From assembly GCA_018058125.1 (NCBI GenBank), contig JAGPCH010000106.1:1-6114 (forward strand): 6,114 nucleotides of DNA. Reading direction: 5' to 3'. Position 1 is the first letter of the stretch; each line of letters begins with the position of its first letter. This DNA comes from Ignavibacteria bacterium (GTDB lineage: Bacteria; Bacteroidota; Ignavibacteria; Tepidaquicellales; Tepidaquicellaceae). A model generated the notes under the pieces. It saw only the letters and a list, made by a program, of their open reading frames with translations. It was not told where the DNA came from and did no database searches. The position numbers were made by a program, and so were the translations under genes. Below, piece after piece: positions 1 through 5,917 of this stretch.

Positions 1-64
1 AGCTTACACAGTATTGATAAGATGAATTGCACTCGTAATCTATAACTCTTACTTTGTATCTTTT

Positions 65-111
65 AATACACAATACACAATACAAAATACACAATACACA
101 ATACACAATAC
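65..111. repeat. 7-bp tandem array, unit AATACAC, in the leader of the cyclase-ATPase gene
   Basis: Six full 7-bp units run from 65 to 106, and a partial AATAC ends at 111. The only variant is the third unit (79-85, AATACAA). The array fills most of the space where the 5' untranslated leader and ribosome-binding region of the next gene should be, ending six bases before its ATG. It has no stop codon in any of the six frames, and the frame of the downstream gene stays open back to a TAA at 64-66. No ATG, GTG or TTG in that frame offers an earlier start. A change in unit number would alter the leader length but not the protein. Confidence 0.97.
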
Positions 112-117
112 TCATAT

Positions 118-3009
118 ATGCATCCAACGGGCACAGTCACATTTCTTTTCACCGATATAGAAGGCAGCACAATGCTGTCACAGGAATTTCCTGATTTATA
201 TCCGGATGCGCTTTTAAAACACAATACTATTCTGCAAAATACTGTTGAGTCCAATAACGGTTTGGTTTTTAAAATAGTAGGGGATTCTTTTTGCTGTGCA
301 TTTGAAAAAGCATCAGATGCAGTAAGAGCTGCAATTGAAATTCAATTGAAATTTTCAAATGTAAAACAGGATAAGGCTGTAATAAAAATTAGAATGGGTA
401 TTCATTCCGGAAATGCTGAATGGAACGGTAAAGATTATATGGGTTACATTACTCTTGCTAGATCAGCGAGAGTAATGTCCGCGGCAAATGGAGGTCAGAT
501 ACTAATATCACAGAATTCATATAATCTCTTAGACAAAGACTTATTTATTGATAACCATACTTTAAAATTACGAAATAACAGTCAGAATGAAATTTCATTC
601 CGTGATCTTGGGGAAAGAAGATTAAAGGATGTTATACAGCCTATCAGACTTTTTCAAATTTTATGTCCGGGACTTAAGGAAGAATTTCCTTCATTAAAAA
701 CACTCGATGTAAGACCTAATAATCTTCCTGTGCAGCTTACAAGTTTTATAGGAAGGGAAGAGGAAATGAAAAAAGTAAAAAGCATTCTTGCAAAATCCAG
801 ATTATTGACAATTATTGGTTCGGGCGGTTCCGGGAAGACCAGACTTGCAATGCAAACAGGAGCAGATATGATTGATGATTTTCAAAATGGAGTGTTTATA
901 ACAGAGCTTGCTTCATTATCGGAAAATTCATTGATAGTACAAACTCTTATGGATTCGATCGGCATAAAGGAAGAGCAAGGAATTACGCCAAAAGAAAAAT
1001 TATCCGGTTTCCTTAAAAACCACGAGACATTATTGATATTTGATAATTGTGAACATCTGATAAGTGAATGTGCAAACATTGCCGAATTCCTGTTAATTAA
1101 TTGTCCAAAACTTAAAATAATAGCTACAAGCCGAGAATCATTAAATTGTTCGGGAGAGCATACTTACAAAGTACCGTCACTGGAGTTACCTGAGAGTTCT
1201 GATTATGATAATCCCGGTATTTTAATTCAATATGAAGCAGTAAGACTGTTTACAGAAAGAGCATTATCGGTAAATTCTAATTTCCGAATTAATAATAAAA
1301 ATGCTTCCTCCATAGCCGAGATATGCAGCCGGCTTGACGGGATACCTCTTGCGATCGAACTTGCTGCAGCCCGTTCAAATATCCTGACAGCTGATAAGAT
1401 TAACGAACGGCTGGATGACAGATTTAAATTATTAAGCGGCGGTAAAAGAACAGCATTGCCAAGACTGAAAACTCTAAGAGCGCTGATAGACTGGAGCTAT
1501 GATCTTTTATCTGATAATGAAAAAATATTATGGCAGCGAGTGACAACCTTTACAGGAGGATGGACTCTGGAAGCTGCAGAAGAAATTGTTTCAGATATAA
1601 ATATTCCGGAAGATGAAATATTTGATCTTCTCGGACAGTTGGTAAATAAATCAATTATAATCTTTAATTCGGATAAAAACAGATACAGTATACTTGAAAC
1701 GATCAGACAATATGGAAATGAAAAACTCAAAGATTCAAATTTAGAAGAGGAATTTAAAAATAAACATTTGCAATATTTTACTGAACTTTCAGTATCGGCA
1801 GATATTAAATTAATGGAGAGTGAAATTCAGTTATGGATCGAAAAACTTGATTCGGAACATGGGAATTTTCAGTCTGCCATTGCGTGGGCAATAAGTGAAG
1901 GCAAATATGAAGAAGGTTCAAAGCTCGCCGGTAATTTAGGAAACTTCTGGGAAATACGGGGTCATAACTCAATTGGGATCAAACTGCTTGAAAGTTTAAT
2001 GGAAAAATCCATAGGTGTCAGCAGATCCGCAACAGCAAAAGTTCTTTTGTCAGTCGGCATTCTTTACAGAAATCTTGGTAGATTTGAAAAGTCGAAAATT
2101 TCTTTATATGAAAGTCTTAAGCTGTACAGAGAAATTGGAAATAATCAGGGCATCGTAAGTTCACTTAATAATCTTGGTATTGTAGAAGCTGATAGAGGAG
2201 ATTATAAAAGATCTCTTGAACATCATGAAGAAGGGTTGAAGATAGCTCGTGAATTCGGAAATAAAAGCGGTATTGCTGATTCTTTAACTAATATTGGAAC
2301 TATTTCATATCATCAGGGGAAATATGATCCGGCGCAGAGGTATTATGAAGAAAGTCTGAAGTTGAACCGTGAGATTGGATTCAAACCCGGGATTGCGATG
2401 TGCCTTAACAATTTGGGAGGTCTTGCTTCAGTGAAAGACAATTATGAGGAAGCAAAAAAGCTTTTCGGTGAAAGTCTTAGTTTAAGCAGGCAAATTGGGG
2501 ATAAAACAGGAATTGGTATGTGTCTCAACAATTTAGCAAGATTTGAATCAGAAGAGAGGAATTATGAACAGGCGCAGAAATTATATGAGGAAAGTCTTTC
2601 CATTTGGAGAGAGCTTGGAGACAAACTGGGAATTGTAATGACAATTAATAATCTCGGTATTCTTGAAATAGAAAATGTCAATTTTGAGAATGCTCGAAAT
2701 TTGTTCAAAGAAAGTCTGATATTAAGTATAGAGATTGGAGATAAAATTGGATTGATCAAAACTCTTATTGGTATGTCAGCAATTACCGATAAGAATTATC
2801 AGATATGCCGTTCTGTAAAATTGCTCGGAGCTGTAGAGTCAGCATTAGTATCCTCAGGATTACTTCATCAGTTAAAGAACAATGAGTTTTATAATAGAAT
2901 AATCACAAATTTTCAGAAAGAATTATCTGCAAATGATTTTGCAAAATATTGGGAAGAAGGGAAGAAGATGTCGCTGGAAGAAGCATGCCAGTTGGTAGTT
3001 AAAAGTTAA
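118..3009 (+). CDS. Class III nucleotide cyclase - STAND ATPase - TPR signalling protein
   Basis: A 963-residue, probably cytoplasmic protein with three modules. (1) Class III adenylate/guanylate cyclase domain, about residues 3-185. The opening TGTVTFLFTDIEGST is typical; metal-binding Asp13 and Asp56, the adenine-selecting pair Lys52 and Asp106, and Arg118 are present. The transition-state Asn is not: the segment reads GYITLARSAR with one extra residue. (2) STAND/NB-ARC-like ATPase as in COG3903 proteins, about 202-540: NLP..LTSFIGRE (202-214), Walker A GSGGSGKT (234-241), Walker B LLIFDN (305-310), TSR (337-339), GIPLA (408-412), a winged-helix region near 450-500 and ETIRQYG (527-533). 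(3) Seven 40-residue TPR units (about 595-874), then the family's usual C-terminal LLGA...W.EG...SLEEA segment. In this family TPRs are thought to sense a ligand and the ATPase to gate the effector; ligand and product are unknown. The ATG at 118 fits because the cyclase motif starts at residue 3. No Shine-Dalgarno is visible. Mycobacterial relatives often end in a LuxR-type HTH; none is seen here. Confidence 0.95.
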   Translation: MHPTGTVTFLFTDIEGSTMLSQEFPDLYPDALLKHNTILQNTVESNNGLVFKIVGDSFCCAFEKASDAVRAAIEIQLKFSNVKQDKAVIKIRMGIHSGNAEWNGKDYMGYITLARSARVMSAANGGQILISQNSYNLLDKDLFIDNHTLKLRNNSQNEISFRDLGERRLKDVIQPIRLFQILCPGLKEEFPSLKTLDVRPNNLPVQLTSFIGREEEMKKVKSILAKSRLLTIIGSGGSGKTRLAMQTGADMIDDFQNGVFITELASLSENSLIVQTLMDSIGIKEEQGITPKEKLSGFLKNHETLLIFDNCEHLISECANIAEFLLINCPKLKIIATSRESLNCSGEHTYKVPSLELPESSDYDNPGILIQYEAVRLFTERALSVNSNFRINNKNASSIAEICSRLDGIPLAIELAAARSNILTADKINERLDDRFKLLSGGKRTALPRLKTLRALIDWSYDLLSDNEKILWQRVTTFTGGWTLEAAEEIVSDINIPEDEIFDLLGQLVNKSIIIFNSDKNRYSILETIRQYGNEKLKDSNLEEEFKNKHLQYFTELSVSADIKLMESEIQLWIEKLDSEHGNFQSAIAWAISEGKYEEGSKLAGNLGNFWEIRGHNSIGIKLLESLMEKSIGVSRSATAKVLLSVGILYRNLGRFEKSKISLYESLKLYREIGNNQGIVSSLNNLGIVEADRGDYKRSLEHHEEGLKIAREFGNKSGIADSLTNIGTISYHQGKYDPAQRYYEESLKLNREIGFKPGIAMCLNNLGGLASVKDNYEEAKKLFGESLSLSRQIGDKTGIGMCLNNLARFESEERNYEQAQKLYEESLSIWRELGDKLGIVMTINNLGILEIENVNFENARNLFKESLILSIEIGDKIGLIKTLIGMSAITDKNYQICRSVKLLGAVESALVSSGLLHQLKNNEFYNRIITNFQKELSANDFAKYWEEGKKMSLEEACQLVVKS
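1900..2739 (+). repeat. Seven in-frame 120-bp units encoding TPR motifs
   Basis: Within the cyclase-ATPase gene, a Glu-(Ser/Gly)-Leu motif recurs at residues 625, 665, 705, 745, 785, 825 and 865, exactly 40 residues (120 bp) apart. At DNA level GAAAGTCT is identical at 2110, 2350, 2470, 2590 and 2710; the copies at 1990 and 2230 have diverged. The protein unit is roughly LNNLG.....(D/N)YE.A..LY.ESL.L.REIGDK.GI, the long TPR type found in kinesin-light-chain-like and bacterial sensor proteins. The first unit (GNLGNFWEIRGHNSIGIKLLESL region) is the most degenerate. Unit boundaries are approximate; the period is exact. The run probably arose by tandem duplication and would form a superhelical binding surface. 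Confidence 0.9.
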
Positions 3010-3091
3010 AAGTTAAAAGTTAAAAGTTAAAAGTTAAAAGTTAAAAGTTAAAAGTTAAAAGTTAAAAGTTAAAAGTTGAACGTTGAAAGTT
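3001..3091. repeat. 7-bp tandem array, unit AAAAGTT, overlapping the end of the cyclase-ATPase gene
   Basis: Eleven perfect AAAAGTT units run from 3001 to 3077, followed by two diverged ones, GAACGTT and GAAAGTT, to 3091. A partial AGTT precedes at 2997-3000. The final codons of the upstream gene (Lys, Ser, TAA at 3001-3009) are made of repeat sequence. Because 7 is not a multiple of 3, and the array reads TAA on the + strand and TAA again on the - strand (unit AACTTTT), it holds stop codons in all six frames. It is not an inverted repeat and shows no terminator hairpin. Confidence 0.98.
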
Positions 3092-3103
3092 TGTTTATAA
3101 GTT

Positions 3104-3215
3104 AATTCCTAATTCCTAATTCCTAATTCCTAATTCCTAATTCCTAATTCCTAATTCCTAATTCTTAATTCCTAATTCTTAACTCCTAATTCTTAATTCC
3201 TAATTCTAAATTCCC
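3104..3215. repeat. 7-bp tandem array, unit AATTCCT
   Basis: Sixteen consecutive 7-bp units. The first eight (3104-3159) are perfect AATTCCT. The rest mix perfect copies with variants (AATTCTT, AACTCCT, AATTCTA, AATTCCC), so the array decays toward its right end. It begins 12 bases after the AAAAGTT array, in a different register. The + strand contains TAA and the - strand (unit AGGAATT) contains TAG, giving stop codons in all six frames. It lies downstream of the cyclase-ATPase gene and about 85 bases before the DUF4846 gene. There are no spacers, so it is not CRISPR-like, and no mobile-element features surround it. Confidence 0.98.
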
Positions 3216-3226
3216 AATTGATGAAA

Positions 3227-3244
3227 TATATTTGAAATTTCAAA
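3227..3244 (+). promoter_or_regulatory. Candidate Bacteroidota-type -7 element (TATATTTG) overlapping a 14-bp palindrome
   Basis: TATATTTG at 3227-3234 matches the TAnnTTTG -7 consensus of the Bacteroidota housekeeping sigma factor. It is the only exact match I found in the intergenic DNA here. It overlaps the perfect palindrome TTTGAAATTTCAAA (3231-3244), which could be an operator. A start site just downstream would leave a leader of roughly 55-60 bases before the DUF4846 ATG. No convincing -33 TTTG lies at the expected distance; that position falls in the tail of the AATTCCT array. In such AT-rich DNA both matches may be chance. Confidence 0.3.
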
Positions 3245-3299
3245 CTGATTAACTTATTTTACTCACTGTATATATTTTGAAATTAATTTTATTGATCAT

Positions 3300-4193
3300 A
3301 TGACTTATCTGAGAATTTTGCTGATATTTATTGTTATAAATTCAGGTTGTGATAAGAATTCCGGTAACAGAAGTTCGGCAAATGAACCGGGTAATTCATC
3401 TGACAGATCAAATGATAATTTAAAAGAAGATGATAACAATTTCATAAACCCTGAGGGAAAAGATATCTCCTCCCGTTTTCTGATCCCGACAGGATATAAA
3501 AGATTGAATACTAAAGAAGGTTCTTTTGGAGATTATCTTAGGAATTTTCCTTTAAAAAAAGACGGTTCTAAAGTTTATTATTTTGACGGAACAGAAAAGG
3601 AAAATCAGGATATACATGAAGCTGTACTTGATATAGATGCAGGAGATAAGGATCTGCAGCAATGTGCAGATGCCATAATGAGACTGAAGGCGGAGTATTT
3701 ATATGAAAGAAAAGAATATGAGGATATTCATTTCAACTTTACAAACGGTTTTAATGCTGATTATGCAAAATGGGCTGAAGGTTACAGGATAAAAGTAAGC
3801 GGAAACAAATCAAACTGGTATTTAACCGGTGAAAAAGATTATTCACACGGGACTTTCAAGAATTATCTTGAAATAGTATTTTCGTATGCCGGTACGCTTT
3901 CATTATCCAAAGAATTAGTAAGTGTAAATGCAAAGGATCTCAAGATTGGAGATATTTTTATATTCGGAGGTTCGCCCGGACATGCTGTACTGATCGTCGA
4001 TGCAGCGGTCAATGAAAATAACGAAAAAATATTCTTACTGGCTCAGAGCTATATGCCGGCGCAGGATATTCATGTTTTGAAGAATCCTGTGAACAAGGAT
4101 CTATCCCCATGGTATTATCTGGAAGATTCAGATAAATTATATACACCTGAATGGACTTTTGAAAAAACTGATCTGAAGAGATTCAATAAGTAA
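3300..4193 (+). CDS. DUF4846-family lipoprotein, possibly papain-like
   Basis: A 297-residue predicted lipoprotein. A short hydrophobic stretch (residues 4-13) leads to Cys17 in an NSGC lipobox, imperfect at -3. A linker rich in Asn, Ser and Asp (about 18-50) follows, typical of a lipidated, surface- or periplasm-facing domain. The rest (about 58-292) matches DUF4846 by recognisable segments: FLIPTGYKR, CADAIMRLKAEYLY (122-135), FNFTNGF.ADYAKWAEGYR (145-163), GDIFIFGGSPGHAVLIVD (217-234) and LAQSYMPAQDIHVLKNP (247-263). The family's biochemical role is not established. The Gly-Asp...Gly-His-Ala-Val segment resembles the His strand of NlpC/P60 or CHAP peptidases, and Cys122 at the head of a helix could be the nucleophile; that is my inference. 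No Shine-Dalgarno precedes the ATG, and no other usual start codon occurs in frame back to the stop at 3246. It may share a transcript with the DUF4199 gene 56 bases downstream. Confidence 0.9.
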   Translation: MTYLRILLIFIVINSGCDKNSGNRSSANEPGNSSDRSNDNLKEDDNNFINPEGKDISSRFLIPTGYKRLNTKEGSFGDYLRNFPLKKDGSKVYYFDGTEKENQDIHEAVLDIDAGDKDLQQCADAIMRLKAEYLYERKEYEDIHFNFTNGFNADYAKWAEGYRIKVSGNKSNWYLTGEKDYSHGTFKNYLEIVFSYAGTLSLSKELVSVNAKDLKIGDIFIFGGSPGHAVLIVDAAVNENNEKIFLLAQSYMPAQDIHVLKNPVNKDLSPWYYLEDSDKLYTPEWTFEKTDLKRFNK

Positions 4194-4249
4194 ATTCAGC
4201 AATTAACATATTCGGGAATTTAAAAGTATCAGCAAAATAATTATTTAAT

Positions 4250-4741
4250 ATGAATTACAGAATTGAGATCAAATGGGGTGTGATATTCATTATTATGATG
4301 CTTATATGGACCTTTATGGAAAAACTTGTCGGACTTCACAGTCAGTATATAAGTTTACATAAAGTTTATTCAAATCTTGTTTTAATTCCATCAGTAATAA
4401 TTTTTGTTTTTGCTTTACGTGATAAGAAGAAGAATTTTTATCACGGATCAATGACATATAAGGAAGCTTTTACAACCGGCTTTTTAGTTACTGTAATAAT
4501 TGCAGTCTTAAGTCCAATATCCCAGTTTATTGCAACAGAAATAATATCGCCTGATTATTTCAGTAATATAATAAGATTTAATGTAAAGAATGAAATTATG
4601 TCTCAGCAGGAGGCAGTAAAATATTTCAGTCTTTTTAATTATATGATCTTATCTTTTATAGGGGCTTTTGTACTTGGATTGCTGATCACTTCCATTGTTT
4701 CGGCATTTGTAAAATCAAACAAAAGGCATTACAGGCAATGA
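4250..4741 (+). CDS. DUF4199-family small integral membrane protein
   Basis: A 163-residue membrane protein with about four hydrophobic segments, near residues 8-27, 40-56, 72-98 and 129-155. Two features recall DUF4199 proteins, common in Bacteroidota: the N-terminal region entering a helix after a few polar residues, and a central loop (DKKKNFYHGSMTYKEAFTTGF, residues 58-78) with a basic patch followed by a (T/S)(Y/F)..AF..G motif. Function is unknown and there is no enzymatic motif. The C-terminus is basic (KSNKRHYRQ), consistent with a cytoplasmic tail. The start is the first in-frame ATG; an AT-only stretch precedes it and no ribosome-binding motif is seen. A 12-bp palindrome AAATAATTATTT (4235-4246) sits directly before the start, but it is pure A/T and may mean nothing. 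Confidence 0.82.
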   Translation: MNYRIEIKWGVIFIIMMLIWTFMEKLVGLHSQYISLHKVYSNLVLIPSVIIFVFALRDKKKNFYHGSMTYKEAFTTGFLVTVIIAVLSPISQFIATEIISPDYFSNIIRFNVKNEIMSQQEAVKYFSLFNYMILSFIGAFVLGLLITSIVSAFVKSNKRHYRQ

Positions 4742-4890
4742 AAAAATGTATGTTTAATTTTTATTTTAGAAAACATTGCTGAATTTTTCAAGATTCAAAC
4801 TTGTGTCAGGATCTATTATCTCGATATGAAAAACATTTAAACTGTTATATTCAAGTTGAGATTTACCTGTTTTATTAATTAGCAATTCAA

Positions 4891-5865
4891 ATGCTGTCAG
4901 GATTCAAAAGGATTTTCAGGGAAACTGTAATGCGGATCATGATGGCATTGCGTTCTGATAAACTCATAAAAAAATATGGGAATGCGGAAAAGTTCATCAG
5001 TCACTGGTCTAATTTAGCAAGACTGGTAAAGGAATCTTTTTATATTTTACTTGGAATAATCTCAGCAGGATTTGGACTTAAAGGGTTTCTTCTGCCAAAT
5101 TCTTTTATAGACGGAGGGGTTACAGGAATTTCACTATTGACTGCACAGTTAACAGATCTTCCTCTGTCAGTTCTGATCCTGATTATTAATCTTCCTTTTA
5201 TAGCCCTAGGCTATAAGCAGATAAATAAATCCTTTGCTAAAAAAAGCATTATTGCAATTGCAGGACTTGCATTGGCTGTTGCGTTCATAGAATATCCTGT
5301 CATTACATCAGACAAGCTGCTTGTCGCAATGTTCGGGGGTTTTTTTCTAGGAGCCGGAATAGGACTTTCTATCAGAGGAGGTGGAGTACTGGACGGAACG
5401 GAAATACTGGCAATTTATATCAGTAAAAAATCAAGTTATTCGATCGGCGATGTGATACTGGTCTTTAATATTATGATATTTTCAGTTGCTGCCTATCTTC
5501 TTTACATTGAAATAGCTTTGTATGCTATGTTGACTTACATTGCCGCTTCAAAAACGGTCGATTTTTTAGTAGAAGGAATTGAAGAGTATATGGGAGTATC
5601 GATAGTTTCGGAGAAATCAGAAGAGATCAGATTAATGATAACAGGCAAGTTGGAAAGAGGAGTTACAATAATAAACGGAAACAGAGGTATCGGAAAGATC
5701 AGAAATGGACTTGGAAAAGTTGATATTTTATATACTGTGATAACAAGGCTGGAGGTTTCCAAGCTTCAATCTGAAATAGATCAGATCGATTCGAAAGCAT
5801 TTGTCGTGATCAGCTGTATAAAGGATGTAAAAGGCGGTATGATAAAAAAACATCATACGGCATAA
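4891..5865 (+). CDS. YitT-family membrane protein with C-terminal DUF2179 domain
   Basis: A 324-residue protein. A membrane domain with about five or six helices (residues 48-222) carries YitT hallmarks: NSFIDGGVTGISLL (70-83), GAGIGLSIRGGGVLDGTEILA (154-174) and DFLVEGIEE (224-232). A soluble DUF2179 domain follows (about 236-315) with ERGVTIINGNRGI (255-267), a conserved RLE (286-288) and a KAFVVIS strand (302-308). YitT proteins are widespread, and their transport role and substrate are not settled. The N-terminus is about 40 residues longer than the point where the first helix begins; it is basic and Met-rich. ATGs at 4930, 4939 and 4942 (Met14, 17, 18) are alternative starts, and no Shine-Dalgarno discriminates. 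The gene follows a 149-base gap with no evident hairpin terminator, and is 52 bases ahead of nhaA, so those two may be co-transcribed. Confidence 0.93.
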   Translation: MLSGFKRIFRETVMRIMMALRSDKLIKKYGNAEKFISHWSNLARLVKESFYILLGIISAGFGLKGFLLPNSFIDGGVTGISLLTAQLTDLPLSVLILIINLPFIALGYKQINKSFAKKSIIAIAGLALAVAFIEYPVITSDKLLVAMFGGFFLGAGIGLSIRGGGVLDGTEILAIYISKKSSYSIGDVILVFNIMIFSVAAYLLYIEIALYAMLTYIAASKTVDFLVEGIEEYMGVSIVSEKSEEIRLMITGKLERGVTIINGNRGIGKIRNGLGKVDILYTVITRLEVSKLQSEIDQIDSKAFVVISCIKDVKGGMIKKHHTA

Positions 5866-5917
5866 TGAATTTAAATTAGAAAACAATTTGAGAAATTTAA
5901 AAAAGCGGATATAATTA

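Noticed and set aside
1..62. Tail of an upstream gene (frame open from 1 to a TAA at 43-45) or a promoter (TTGATA 14-19 with TATAAC 41-46)
   Set aside because: Fourteen codons are too few to identify a gene, and the -35/-10 spacing of 21 bases is too long.
63..254. 63-codon open frame on the - strand ending in a CIVYFVLCIVY-type tail
   Set aside because: The tail is only the translation of the stop-free AATACAC array, and the rest is antisense to the cyclase motif of the real gene.
882..2759. Several - strand open frames of 65-77 codons inside the cyclase-ATPase gene
   Set aside because: They are antisense to clear ATPase and TPR coding sequence and resemble no family.
3001..3215. CRISPR array or telomere-like sequence
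   Set aside because: The units are 7 bp with no spacers, inside a chromosome-like gene context with coding sequence on both sides.
4235..4246. 12-bp palindrome AAATAATTATTT before the DUF4199 start as an operator
   Set aside because: It is pure A/T in AT-rich DNA, so expected by chance; no second copy is seen.
4742..4890. Small gene, RNA or terminator between DUF4199 and YitT genes
   Set aside because: Only very short open frames and 5-bp A/T-rich stems are visible; nothing supports a feature.
5535..5762. 75-codon - strand open frame
   Set aside because: It is fully antisense to the DUF2179 part of the YitT gene, with hydrophobic low-complexity content.
5866..5917. Hairpin terminator (TTTAAATT 5870-5877 with AATTTAAA 5894-5901) or TATAAT promoter at 5910-5915
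   Set aside because: The stem is all A/T with a 16-base loop and no U tract fitting a terminator; the TATAAT lies two bases before the nhaA ATG, so its start site would fall inside the gene.
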